Assembly: GCA_020829485.1 (NCBI GenBank)
Contig: JAIVFU010000051.1
Coordinates: 1-49,489, forward strand
DNA length: 49,489 nucleotides
Direction of reading: 5' to 3'
Source of the DNA: Nostoc sp. CHAB 5834
Lineage (GTDB): Bacteria > Cyanobacteriota > Cyanobacteriia > Cyanobacteriales > Nostocaceae
Part shown: positions 36,817 to 46,058 of the stretch, piece after piece
Layout: each line of letters opens with the position of its first letter
Numbering within the stretch: the first letter of the stretch is position 1
Translations under genes and position numbers: made by a program
The notes under the pieces: generated by a model
Told to the model about the DNA's origin: nothing
Databases searched by the model: none
What the model saw: the letters and a program-made list of their open reading frames with translations, nothing else

Positions 36817-36970
36817 AGCAGCAATTTCCTCCTAATTGTTAGCTGTTAATCCTCGAAAAAAAGCGAAAAAAAATTTCCTTCTCTGTGTTTTATGCACCAC
36901 GCTAGTCGCTACAACAAAGAGACAGCGCCGTGGTGAAGCAGCAAGGAGAAGGGTAGGGGCTGGTGAAAAA

Positions 36971-38233
36971 TTAACCAAAGCTTTCGACAGCATATATAGA
37001 ACTTCCGGTATAACTTCCAGAATCACCAACTAAAATCAAGCTGCTGTCATCGTTATCTAAAGTCCGACTATTGATTATGCCGCGATTGAGAATTTGAATC
37101 AATTTTTGAGGACTAAATGATTCTAATTCCACAAAATTACCAGATTCCAGCCATGCTAATTCTTCAGCCGATAAACTCTGACGAATTTCTGGTGACAATC
37201 GAAAAGCCGCCTCAGTTGATTCTGGAGAAGCTTGAATGAACATACTGCGACTTGCAGCCAGAATTTGGCGTGGTAATAATCCCACATCAATAATAGTGAT
37301 ATCGCTATCTTTAAACCACTTTGGGTTAGTACGGAGGTGATTAAGTAAATTCATTCCTTTAGGGCTACAATCATGCAATGCATATACTTTTAAATCAGGA
37401 TTGCGACGCAGCATTTGCATGGTAGTATCAAAAATATTTTGGGGATAACCAGTCATACTCAGAATTGCACAGTTATTTTCAAAATGAAAGTTATTAGCGA
37501 TTAACATTTGGGCAACTGCTGAACTATCACAAACCACTAACCTATCAAAACTATAAGCAGTGACATCAGGATTGATAGTAATAGGTGTGCTTTCTTCTTG
37601 AGGAGGAGGTAAAATTTTATTAATTCGATTGTTAACCTGTATCCAAGATGTTAGCCAACCCTGAAATTGTCTATCACTAATTGTAAGTTTTTGGGCGTTA
37701 TTAGTAGGTTGCACTAGTTCCCGACTACTTAAATAAATAGTTAACATTCCTATGGTTACGCTCAAGACAAATGAATCAAATGAATTGATAGCTAAACTAA
37801 AAATAATTCCTGCTACCAAAGTAATTATTCCCAACACTCTTAAAATTTTAGCTATTTTTTTACGCTGGGAATAAGAGCGATTTATCGAGCGCATTTCATT
37901 GAAAAAAATGGCAAGAATAATTGCTGGTATAGCCAAGTATCCAAATACAAAAAAGCTACATACACTGACAAATATCACTAACCATCCCAATGGAGCTTGG
38001 TTTTTGGTTCGCAATCTTTTATCAATTAGATAAAAAAACTGCTTTGGTGTAAAAAATAGCGTATAATTAGCAGAAATATCTGCGATCGCTTTAGCAAAAA
38101 AAGGATCAGTAAATCTAATTACTGTCATACTAGTTGGTTCAAAAACAAACGGATGATGACAGTTTTTACAACGACCTTGATTATCTGTTCTATCTTTTAG
38201 CTTATTATCAGTACCACATTGAATACATTTCAT
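36971..38233 (-). CDS. Zinc-ribbon, membrane, Toprim-like protein B (unknown function)
   Basis: The 420 residues share the plan of protein A: zinc ribbon C3/C6/C22/C25 (MKCIKCG, RCKNCHHPF), membrane segments at about 83-111, 131-150 and 153-168, and a Toprim-like C-terminal domain (VTAYSFDRLVVCD 224-236, AILSMTGYPQ, VYALHDCSPKG near 284-293, DITIIDVGLLPRQIL). Both end in a Ser-rich stretch and YAVESFG or YAAESFG. Copies A and B are separated by 154 bases. It starts 29 bases downstream of the decarboxylase-like gene's stop, so the cluster of four minus-strand genes is likely one operon. No catalytic role can be stated. Confidence 0.6.
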   Translation of the reverse strand: MKCIQCGTDNKLKDRTDNQGRCKNCHHPFVFEPTSMTVIRFTDPFFAKAIADISANYTLFFTPKQFFYLIDKRLRTKNQAPLGWLVIFVSVCSFFVFGYLAIPAIILAIFFNEMRSINRSYSQRKKIAKILRVLGIITLVAGIIFSLAINSFDSFVLSVTIGMLTIYLSSRELVQPTNNAQKLTISDRQFQGWLTSWIQVNNRINKILPPPQEESTPITINPDVTAYSFDRLVVCDSSAVAQMLIANNFHFENNCAILSMTGYPQNIFDTTMQMLRRNPDLKVYALHDCSPKGMNLLNHLRTNPKWFKDSDITIIDVGLLPRQILAASRSMFIQASPESTEAAFRLSPEIRQSLSAEELAWLESGNFVELESFSPQKLIQILNRGIINSRTLDNDDSSLILVGDSGSYTGSSIYAVESFG

Positions 38234-38262
38234 AGTAGTAATTTTCTTGTTATTGTTAGTTA

Positions 38263-39621
38263 TTAACTATCGAAAGATTGCTCATTACTAGGAGTTCTAA
38301 GTACCTGATTTGCTAATAAAACACTGTAATCTTCCCGCCGACGAATCAGGCGATGTATACCATTTTCTAACAACACTTCCGCAGGTTTCGGACGGTGTAA
38401 AAAGTGCGATGACATTGCATAACCATAAGCGCCAACATCTAAAATACCGATAATATCGCCAATTTTTAATGCAGGTAAATAACAGTTTCGGCTTAAATAA
38501 TCTCGTGAATAAGTTGTGTTTCCACACACATCTGTGAGATGAATTTTAGATTTTGGATTTTGGACTTCGATTTTGCTCAGTCGAACGATTTGGGATTTTT
38601 TCCACGCGACAATTTCTCGATAACCGCCATGTACTGCGGGAACAGAGAGATTAGCAACGGTAGTATCTACGCCAACAATTTGTTTTTCTGACTGCCATTT
38701 TACTGAAACCACTTTGGTAAGCAGAGTAGCACAACCAGCGATCGCAGATCGTCCAGGTTCAATGACTAACTCAATATTTCTTCCTAAACGACTGATTTGG
38801 TCGCTCAAATCTGCACCAAAAGTTTCCCAGTTAAAAGCTGCACCATCATGATGATATGGATAGCCAAAACCACCGCCAAAATCTAGATATTCCCAATCAG
38901 GTAAAAGTTTTGCTGTGGTTATTACCTGATCAATTACATTGGTAAAGGCTGTTGTGGCATTAGTACCAGTACCTCGATAAAAATGCAACCCACTAAGTTT
39001 TAATCCTACTTGATGAGTAACTGCGATCGCATCAGCAAATTCTTCTGGACGTACACCAATACGGCTATCACCAGTAATTTCTGGTAAGTTCAGACGTAAG
39101 CCTAGACGAGGTGCGAATGCAGGAGTAAGAGATTTATAGACTTCGCAACAAAGTTGTAACTGAGAAATACTATCCAAATTGAGAGTTCTGACACCCCAAT
39201 TTAAGACTTGTTCCATCTCGACACGATTTAAATTACTTCCACTGTATACAATTTGTTCTGGTGAAAAACCTGCTTGTAATCCGAGATAAATATCTCCAGG
39301 GGTATTAGCGTGTAGTCCCCAATCGGCGGCACGAAAAATTTGCAGCAGTGAAATATTGCCATTGGTAACACTCGCAAAGCGAAATTGAGTCTGAGGATAA
39401 GAAAAAGCCTCAGTGATGCGTGTGATGGTTTGATTTAAGATGTCAGCTTGGTAAATGTAGAGAGGTGAATCATAAGTATTTAGTAACTCTTGAGCAAGTT
39501 CTTGAGAGAAAGGAAGATAACTAGATGAAGAAGTTAATTTCTCACTTTCAACTCCTAACTCATAACTTGTTTCTAAGCTTGCCATTTTTTCTGAAATCTC
39601 CATAGTTTTTGTGGTAGCCAA
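38263..39621 (-). CDS. Fold-type III PLP decarboxylase homologue, PLP lysine replaced
   Basis: The 452 residues match the diaminopimelate/ornithine decarboxylase family: SPLYIYQADILNQT, LHANTPGDIYLGLQAGFSPE, YSGSNLNRVEMEQVL, YLDFGGGFGYPYH (GGGFG phosphate loop), LVIEPGRSAIAG and GAYGYAMSSHF. However, the YAVKAN motif that carries the PLP-binding lysine reads FASVTN, with Val85 at the lysine position. A normal Schiff base could not form there. It overlaps the 3' end of the AsnB-like gene by 49 bases (less if ATG 39603 or 39585 is used), which suggests translational coupling and a shared pathway. It may be a pseudoenzyme, a binding subunit or an unusual catalyst. Confidence 0.8.
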   Translation of the reverse strand: MATTKTMEISEKMASLETSYELGVESEKLTSSSSYLPFSQELAQELLNTYDSPLYIYQADILNQTITRITEAFSYPQTQFRFASVTNGNISLLQIFRAADWGLHANTPGDIYLGLQAGFSPEQIVYSGSNLNRVEMEQVLNWGVRTLNLDSISQLQLCCEVYKSLTPAFAPRLGLRLNLPEITGDSRIGVRPEEFADAIAVTHQVGLKLSGLHFYRGTGTNATTAFTNVIDQVITTAKLLPDWEYLDFGGGFGYPYHHDGAAFNWETFGADLSDQISRLGRNIELVIEPGRSAIAGCATLLTKVVSVKWQSEKQIVGVDTTVANLSVPAVHGGYREIVAWKKSQIVRLSKIEVQNPKSKIHLTDVCGNTTYSRDYLSRNCYLPALKIGDIIGILDVGAYGYAMSSHFLHRPKPAEVLLENGIHRLIRRREDYSVLLANQVLRTPSNEQSFDS

Positions 39622-41399
39622 AATGGATGATCAAAAGATTCTTGACCCGATTCTTCACCAAAAACATACACTCGCCAAAGTTGCCACATAATCAGCAACC
39701 ATAAAATTTCACCAATCCGACGACCTTGAATAGTAGCGCCTAACTTACCACCAACAATTTGTGCTGCAAGATGGGGAGAAAAGCGGTTTTCTAAACGAAG
39801 TTTGCCAGGATTTAAGCACTTACCAATCTGATTCCAAAACTCATTTAAACACCAAGAGGTTAAAGGAACTCCCATACCACGCTTTTGTCGCCAAACAATT
39901 TCTGAGGGTAATAAGTTTTCTACGGCTCGCTTGAGGATGTATTTCTCACAAACTCCCTGCAAACAGAGTTCTCCAGATACTTGAAACGTCCACTCAGCCA
40001 ATGGTAAATCGCAGAAAGGCGATCGCACAAACAACCCATGAGCAAACCCTAAAGCAGTGGCACGCGGATGTATATTTTGTGACCCTTTCAACATCAAACT
40101 GGCACGACGCAACCGATGCAGAACGGCTGTACAATACTCAGGGTCAAGTGCTTCTGCAATCCAGTTTTCTGGATGTAAATTTTGGATCTGATCATAAATA
40201 TGTGGCTGGTAAATTTGAGCCTCGTAACCCCAAAGACGGTGAAAAGTGCGGAGATATTGTTGGATAAAATTTTCTTGGATAGAGTGGTTTTCGCTTTCGT
40301 AAACCCCTGCTGCGATTAAAGGTTTATTCGTCCAACCTGCAAACAATTGATCACCACCTTCGCCGTTAAAAATCACCCTAGTATCTTGGCTAGCCCTCTG
40401 TCCTAAAAGAAACAACGGAACTGTTACGCCATCACCAAAAGGCAAATCTAGTGCCTGTACAGTCGAAATCAGAGCCTTCTGGATTTGATGCGGCTTGGCA
40501 TCAACTTTTACTAAAGGAATTTGCAAATGTTGGGCAACAATTTCGGCATAGAGAGATTCAGAAATACCTGCGTTCCCAAAATCTAAGGTATAGCCAATCA
40601 CCTTTATCCCGGCTTGCACCAGTAAGGCGGCGACAACAGAAGAATCTAATCCCCCAGAGAGAAAAACGCCTACAGGCTCATCTTTTAAGTCATAAATTTG
40701 CCGTTCAATAGCTTGTTGAAGCAGAGTTTGTAGTTGTTTTACAGCCGTTGTTTCATCTTTTATTTGCACATCTGCTTCACACCATTGTGATAAAGGTTGA
40801 CAAATTGGTGCTGAAAGCCTTTGTGATTCAGATTGACTTTGCCAAACTAACTCCTCTCCCGCCGGAACTGCAAATATTTGACTCACTGGCGTTAGGGGAT
40901 TTGGAACATAAGAAAAACAAGAATAACCGTATAAAGCATCAATGTTGATTTCAGGATTTTCAGCAACTTGCAACAGCAGTTGCAGACGGGATGCAAACCA
41001 AATGACTTGTCCTTGTTGCATCCAATATAGGGGGACTTTTCCAAAAGGTTCTCGTCCTAAAATTAAGCGATCGCTTCGGTGTAATTTTACCCAAACATCA
41101 GGTAAAAATGAACTATCAGAGTGTAAGTAAGTAAATATTCCAGATGCAGATATACCAACTACTCGTTCTGAATGATGAATTGGCAAGATTGATTCTTGTG
41201 AAAAACCAATATAAGCAACATTCCAAATAGGATAGTTATTCTCGGATAGCGAGTCAAGATCAGATAACTGCCCAGAAGTGGTATGCAGCGTTTTGATAAT
41301 ACTTAGCCGCGCTTCTAACTCGCGCCCTGAACCATAACCCCAATATCCAATAAATTGTTGAGGCTGATTTATCTTTTCACCCGGCGGAATATTTTCCAT
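39573..41399 (-). CDS. Asparagine-synthetase-like amide ligase 2, no glutaminase cysteine
   Basis: The 608 residues show AsnB-type architecture. The N-terminus begins MENIPPGEK and has no Cys2; a degenerate Ntn-like domain follows (RLILGREPFGKVPLYW, VWFASRLQLLLQ). The PP-loop SGGLDSS is at 248-254, then FGDGVTVPLFLLGQRAS, IFNGEGGDQLFAGW, RSPFCDLPLAEW and RQKRGMGVPLTSW. This fits an ATP-dependent ligase that uses an amine other than glutamine-derived ammonia. It is the first gene of a four-gene minus-strand run with the decarboxylase homologue and two Toprim-like proteins. In exosortase-A loci a similar pairing of AsnB-like and PLP-decarboxylase proteins is known, which offers a comparison but no proof of function. 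Confidence 0.85.
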   Translation of the reverse strand: MENIPPGEKINQPQQFIGYWGYGSGRELEARLSIIKTLHTTSGQLSDLDSLSENNYPIWNVAYIGFSQESILPIHHSERVVGISASGIFTYLHSDSSFLPDVWVKLHRSDRLILGREPFGKVPLYWMQQGQVIWFASRLQLLLQVAENPEINIDALYGYSCFSYVPNPLTPVSQIFAVPAGEELVWQSQSESQRLSAPICQPLSQWCEADVQIKDETTAVKQLQTLLQQAIERQIYDLKDEPVGVFLSGGLDSSVVAALLVQAGIKVIGYTLDFGNAGISESLYAEIVAQHLQIPLVKVDAKPHQIQKALISTVQALDLPFGDGVTVPLFLLGQRASQDTRVIFNGEGGDQLFAGWTNKPLIAAGVYESENHSIQENFIQQYLRTFHRLWGYEAQIYQPHIYDQIQNLHPENWIAEALDPEYCTAVLHRLRRASLMLKGSQNIHPRATALGFAHGLFVRSPFCDLPLAEWTFQVSGELCLQGVCEKYILKRAVENLLPSEIVWRQKRGMGVPLTSWCLNEFWNQIGKCLNPGKLRLENRFSPHLAAQIVGGKLGATIQGRRIGEILWLLIMWQLWRVYVFGEESGQESFDHPFWLPQKLWRFQKKWQA

Positions 41400-41421
41400 A
41401 CTAAGCTGTTACGCATTTACT

Positions 41422-41463
41422 TGATGACTGATGACTGCTTAACCGTCAACTGTCAACCGTCAA
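41422..41463. repeat. Short tandem heptanucleotide repeats
   Basis: tgatgac is repeated twice (41422-41435) and a ccgtcaa/ctgtcaa heptamer three times (41443-41463), between two minus-strand genes. Short tandemly repeated heptamers are typical of heterocystous cyanobacterial intergenic DNA. Confidence 0.7.
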
Positions 41464-41504
41464 CGATTATAAAGAGTGTTTATCTAATTTAGACGCATAT
41501 CAGC

Positions 41505-42134
41505 TTATTTCACTTCAAATTCTGTTTCGCTAAGTTGGCGACCTTGGAGAAATATTTGCGCCTTCCACTTACCTGGAGTCGATGCAGAACCGATAATATA
41601 ACGGCACTGAGTATCCCAGATGGATTTGTCAATTTCACGAGTTTGATAGCGGTTTTGCTTGACAATTTCACCATTAGGATCAATCCAATTGCACATTAAA
41701 TCTAGCTTTTGACCTATGGGTGTATCTTTTAACGTCACACGGTAAAAGACTTCTGGGTTGTTCTGGCGGGAGATATTTCTGAGGTCACTGCCATTATCTT
41801 GGGTGAGAGTGATGCGGTTTCTTTGAGTCGAAACTCGCTCAAGAGTAGAATTATGCTGTTGAATAGTAAATAAAGCACCCATAATAGCGATCGCTACAGC
41901 AGCAATGACCCCGATAGCAATTGTCCGATTACGTTTTTGCTGTAATTTCAAAACTTGCCGACGCTGCACTTGAACGAGCGCTTCATCTAGCAAATCCGGT
42001 GCTAGACCTAATTCCTGTAAAATTTGCTTGACTTGTTCGGGTTCAATTTCTGCTTCTTTTCGTGCTTGCAGGTTTCCTACTTCAGTGACGATCTGCCTTA
42101 GTTGCTCTGTAGTTAGTCTCTGGGTCATGATCAA
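41505..42134 (-). CDS. Single-pass membrane protein of unknown function
   Basis: The 209-residue product has a helical, charged N-terminus (MTQRLTTEQLRQIVTEVG, EPEQVKQILQELGLAPDLLD), a basic stretch, one membrane span at about 71-90 (TIAIGVIAAVAIAIMGALF) and a C-terminal beta-rich domain (YRVTLKDTPIGQKLDLMCNW, RYIIGSASTPGKWKAQIFLQ). The last part has an immunoglobulin-like flavour seen in several cyanobacterial hypothetical proteins. ATG 42134 and ATG 42128 are possible starts. It is on the same strand as the AsnB-like operon, with 105 bases between; functional connection is possible. I do not recognise a named family. Confidence 0.65.
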   Translation of the reverse strand: MIMTQRLTTEQLRQIVTEVGNLQARKEAEIEPEQVKQILQELGLAPDLLDEALVQVQRRQVLKLQQKRNRTIAIGVIAAVAIAIMGALFTIQQHNSTLERVSTQRNRITLTQDNGSDLRNISRQNNPEVFYRVTLKDTPIGQKLDLMCNWIDPNGEIVKQNRYQTREIDKSIWDTQCRYIIGSASTPGKWKAQIFLQGRQLSETEFEVK

Positions 42135-43031
42135 GCAGCACTCCTACATAAAAAAGCGTTTAATTTTCTGCCAAAATAGCTTTGTTTGAGGTTGTGTATC
42201 AAAGAAATACCTTCACAGCATAACTAGGAGAGTTTTTTATAGATATAAAATAGCGATCGCCCACTCGCCTTTTTTGCATAAGAAAGATTTTGCTTCTAGT
42301 TTAGCTACAACTGCTCCTTGTCAATTTCCGGTTTTTTCAACTTTAAGGCTTTTACAAGTGGACAGCAACTAGGAAGTTAACACGTCGCAAAAAGGGCTAA
42401 CATTGCGCTGTTGTCGGCGGCGGACAATGACGATTACAGCTATGTTGACCAGAACTTCCAGCCAGATTCATTGCAGACCTGAGGGAAATGTGGCTCATTT
42501 CTGAAAAACTGACCCCGATTGCGATCGCTCAAAAGTTGCCCAAGAACAGGTCTATTTTCCGCTCGACTATAGGGGATGGGTTTACAGGAAAACCTAGAAT
42601 GGGTTTATCAGTTTTTTCCGATGGCGTACCGCCCGCTTTATAGCGATCATACTTTTTGAAGGAGAATTATCACTTTACCCTGCTTTTGTTTTTAACCTAG
42701 AAGTATTGCCTAAGCACCCCAATGACCAAAAATAAGCACTCCTACTAATTTTTCAGTAATTTTACTGATACAATAATTTGTATTTTCGTTTGTTATCGTA
42801 GTTTTACTGTGTACATTGACACTTGTAATCCTTACTCTTAAGTAACTAAGCAATTTATAAAAATAGTTCACTAAGCTGTTTAGCTCTGGGTAACACATAC
42901 CTAAGTCTAAAAAACTTGGACTTCTATTCAAGGAATGCCAACGGCAATCGAGATAGATTTTTATCAAATCCTCAGTCCAGACGGCTGAGTCAAAGTTTAT
43001 TCAAAAAATTATTAAGTAGATAAATTAAAAC
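42135..43031. other. Intergenic region
   Basis: Nearly 0.9 kb without a supported gene. A HIP1 site lies near 42254, GC-rich decayed sequence at 42390-42560 has no readable protein, and the last 300 bases are AT-rich and should carry the promoter of the 43.0-kb gene. A minus-strand frame at 42710-42967 has no recognisable features. Confidence 0.4.
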
Positions 43032-46000
43032 ATGGCAACAGCATATATTCTCAGTAATAACACTCTGATCTCGTTTGATACTTCTAACCCCGATAGCGTT
43101 AACGCTAATATCCCCATTACTGGACTGGCAACAGGACAGAATTTAGTAGGTATTGACTTCCGTCCCCAAAACGGCAAACTCTACGGAATCGCTAGCGATG
43201 GTATGGGCAATGCCCAGCTTTATGCCATTAGTATTCAAACTGGGTTAGCTTTTGCTGTTGGCACATTAGGGCAATTTGTTGATGGTGCCAGTAACCCTGT
43301 TGCAATTACAGGTTCCGACTTTGGAATAGATTTTAATCCAACAGTTGATCGCCTCCGCATTGTTACCTCCAATGGACTAAACTTTCGCGTTAATCCCAAT
43401 ACTGGGGCGGCGATTGATGGTAACTCATCCATAACGGGTGTGAATCCTGATGGTTCAATCAATGGTGGTACTACTACAGTCAATGCCACTGCCTATACAA
43501 ACAGCGCCCCCAACGTTACAACGACCACACAATATACACTGGATTCAGTCAGTAATACACTATTCATTCAGAATCCACCCAATAATGGCACCCAGACATC
43601 GCCACTGGTAGTCACCCTTAATGGCACTCCTTTAGACTTTACTAGTGTCAATGGCTTTGATATACCATCTGGTGTCAATGTTTCAGCATCAAATACTCCA
43701 GCCACTGGACAGGCATTTGCGGTTCTCACGGTCGGTAGTACAACCGGACTTTATGCAATTGAACTTTCTACAGGTGTTGCCACACTGATCGGAACGGTGG
43801 GTGCAGGCACAGATCCAGTTCAAGGGTTTGCACTTCAAAACGAAGTGGCTTCTGCTGGCGTACCTTTGATTGGATTGACTGCCGATGGGACTCAACTCCT
43901 TCGGTTCAATAGTACCAGTTCTGGAACAGTAACAACCGCTACGATTACTGGTGTAACGGCAGGTGAGATCCTAGTAGGCATTGACCTACGTCCAGCTACT
44001 GGGCAGTTATATGGACTGGGAATTAACGATGCAGCTAACACAGGAACTCTGTACCTGATTGATCCTCAAAATGGAATAGCAACAATAGTGGGTGCGGGAG
44101 CAGGGCAAATTGCCTTTGTTGATGCTATGGGTAATGCTGTTGATCTACCCCCTGCTAACACTGGTTTTGGTTTTGACTTTAATCCAACGGTTGATCGTAT
44201 CCGTGTCGTCACAAATACTGGGTTGAACTTCCGCCTCAATCCAATTACAGGTTTCGCTGTTGATGGAAATCCCGGAGTAACAGGTATTAACCCAGATGGT
44301 GTAATTAATGCACTTCCCATCGGTTCTACAGGGATTTCTGCCACTGCCTACACCAACAGTTTCAATGGAACCACTGCCACAACTCAATACACGCTAGACC
44401 CAACTAGCAACAGCCTGTTTATTCAGAACCCGCCTAACAATGGCACCCAAACAGTTCAATTGTCAGTTACTATCAATGGTGCTCCATTAGACTTTACTGA
44501 AGCTAGCGGTTTTGATATTCCGTCAAATGTACGAGTTACTGCATCAAATGCAGCAGCTTCAGGACGGGGGCTAGCAGCATTGAGCGTTGGGGGTGTAACT
44601 AATCTGTATGCGATTGAACTAGGCACAGGGGCTGCTACACTGCTCGGTTCCATTGGTTTAGGTACAAGTTTAGCTGGTTTGACAGTTGCAGAATCTCCTA
44701 CTGGCACAGTGGCATTTGGCAACCCAACCTATAGTGTTGCTGAGAATGGCACGGCGATCGCGCTCGATTTAATTCGCACAGGTGGTTCGAGTGGTGCTTT
44801 CACAGTAGATATGGCTACTACAGGTGGAACAGCAACCGCTCGTTCTGATTATAATGGCGCACCTGTGACTGTAACTTTTGCTGATGGTCAAATTACTGCC
44901 ACTGCCACCTTAAATATTACTGATGACAGCCTGGTTGAAGGCAATGAGACAGTTACACTGTCCTTAAAAAATGCCACAAACGGAGCTGTTTTAGCAGCAC
45001 AGGATACTGCTAGCTTTAATATTACTGACAATGATCCTGTTGGCACGATCGCGCCTAACTTTTCTGCTAACGGTAGTGCCATTATCTCTATTAGTAGCAA
45101 CCTTCAAAGCCTTGTGCAGTTTTCGTTATCCAGTCGAAAGAATACCGTTGTCAACGAGATCGTTGCTTTCACCGTTGATGACGATTTAGGTAATATCAAT
45201 GGCGTTGCCCCTAATGCCACAGGCTATCTTGAAGCTGCGATCGCTCGTTCTCGTACTATCTTCTCCACACTCAGTAACAATCCTAATGGCTTTGGCGGTG
45301 AACTATCAAGTATTTTAGATTTTGGGTCAAATGCACGCTTCTCCACTTTATTGATTCAAAACGGTAGCCTTGATGAATTGCGAGCCGGAAAGATTTCTGC
45401 TAACAGCGTCTTTTTGAGTAGCCAGACTTCGGTACGTATTTCTAGTGCTACTGCCAGTAATTTCACCTTTGGCTTTGAAGATAGTCCCAACAGTGGTAAT
45501 AATGACTTTAATGATATAGTGCTGGAGGTTAAGACGGTTAGCCAGAGTGCCTCAGCAGGATCAGCTTTGCAAGGGCAAAGTGAGGTGCTAGATTTGCGCT
45601 CTTTGACAGGACAAGTTAGTACTTTATTTACCGTCAACCGTGAAGCAGCTTTCGACAATTTTGTTGGGTTCTATCGCGTGGTAGATCAGAATGGTGGAAT
45701 TGATACTAATGGCGATGGTACGGGAGACATTCTGCCGGGCGCAACAGGTTACGCTCAAGCAGCGATAAGTAATCGTGTAACAGGAATTGACTTAAGTGTA
45801 AAAAACCAACAAACAACAACTCTGTCTGGACAGTTTGTAGGTGGTTCTATTTTTGCTCCTTTCTTAATTGCAAATGCTTCAGTGAACGAGGTTGTTAATG
45901 GTCAAAAGTTGGATCAGGTATATTTCGCCTACCTTGGAGCAAATTCTGATCAAGCCGATCATATTCGCCTCCTCGGTAACAATACATTCGGCTTTGAGGA

Positions 46001-46058
46001 TTTACAGGGTGGCGGAGATAAAGACTTCAACGATCTCATTGTGCGTGTCACTATTTAA
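43032..46058 (+). CDS. DUF4394 / Calx-beta / DUF4114 repeat protein, probably extracellular
   Basis: The 1,008-residue protein has no N-terminal signal peptide (MATAYILSNNTLISF). Residues about 1-275 and 276-540 are two DUF4394 units (LVGIDFRPQNGKLYGI and LVGIDLRPATGQLYGL; FGIDFNPTVDRLRIVT and FGFDFNPTVDRIRVVT). Residues about 550-665 are a Calx-beta domain (TVAFGNPTYSVAENGTAIAL, LVEGNETVTLSL). Two DUF4114-like modules follow (FTFGFEDSPNSGNNDFNDIV; FGFEDLQGGGDKDFNDLIV), each closing on an Asp-rich calcium-binding-like motif. Such proteins often leave the cell by type I secretion and bind calcium, which is inference here. The tandem DUF4394 copies arose by internal duplication. Confidence 0.85.
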   Translation: MATAYILSNNTLISFDTSNPDSVNANIPITGLATGQNLVGIDFRPQNGKLYGIASDGMGNAQLYAISIQTGLAFAVGTLGQFVDGASNPVAITGSDFGIDFNPTVDRLRIVTSNGLNFRVNPNTGAAIDGNSSITGVNPDGSINGGTTTVNATAYTNSAPNVTTTTQYTLDSVSNTLFIQNPPNNGTQTSPLVVTLNGTPLDFTSVNGFDIPSGVNVSASNTPATGQAFAVLTVGSTTGLYAIELSTGVATLIGTVGAGTDPVQGFALQNEVASAGVPLIGLTADGTQLLRFNSTSSGTVTTATITGVTAGEILVGIDLRPATGQLYGLGINDAANTGTLYLIDPQNGIATIVGAGAGQIAFVDAMGNAVDLPPANTGFGFDFNPTVDRIRVVTNTGLNFRLNPITGFAVDGNPGVTGINPDGVINALPIGSTGISATAYTNSFNGTTATTQYTLDPTSNSLFIQNPPNNGTQTVQLSVTINGAPLDFTEASGFDIPSNVRVTASNAAASGRGLAALSVGGVTNLYAIELGTGAATLLGSIGLGTSLAGLTVAESPTGTVAFGNPTYSVAENGTAIALDLIRTGGSSGAFTVDMATTGGTATARSDYNGAPVTVTFADGQITATATLNITDDSLVEGNETVTLSLKNATNGAVLAAQDTASFNITDNDPVGTIAPNFSANGSAIISISSNLQSLVQFSLSSRKNTVVNEIVAFTVDDDLGNINGVAPNATGYLEAAIARSRTIFSTLSNNPNGFGGELSSILDFGSNARFSTLLIQNGSLDELRAGKISANSVFLSSQTSVRISSATASNFTFGFEDSPNSGNNDFNDIVLEVKTVSQSASAGSALQGQSEVLDLRSLTGQVSTLFTVNREAAFDNFVGFYRVVDQNGGIDTNGDGTGDILPGATGYAQAAISNRVTGIDLSVKNQQTTTLSGQFVGGSIFAPFLIANASVNEVVNGQKLDQVYFAYLGANSDQADHIRLLGNNTFGFEDLQGGGDKDFNDLIVRVTI

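Noticed and set aside
42710..42967. 85-residue minus-strand frame in the 42-43 kb intergenic region
   Set aside because: No family resemblance, no ribosome-binding site, and AT-rich sequence where chance frames are common.
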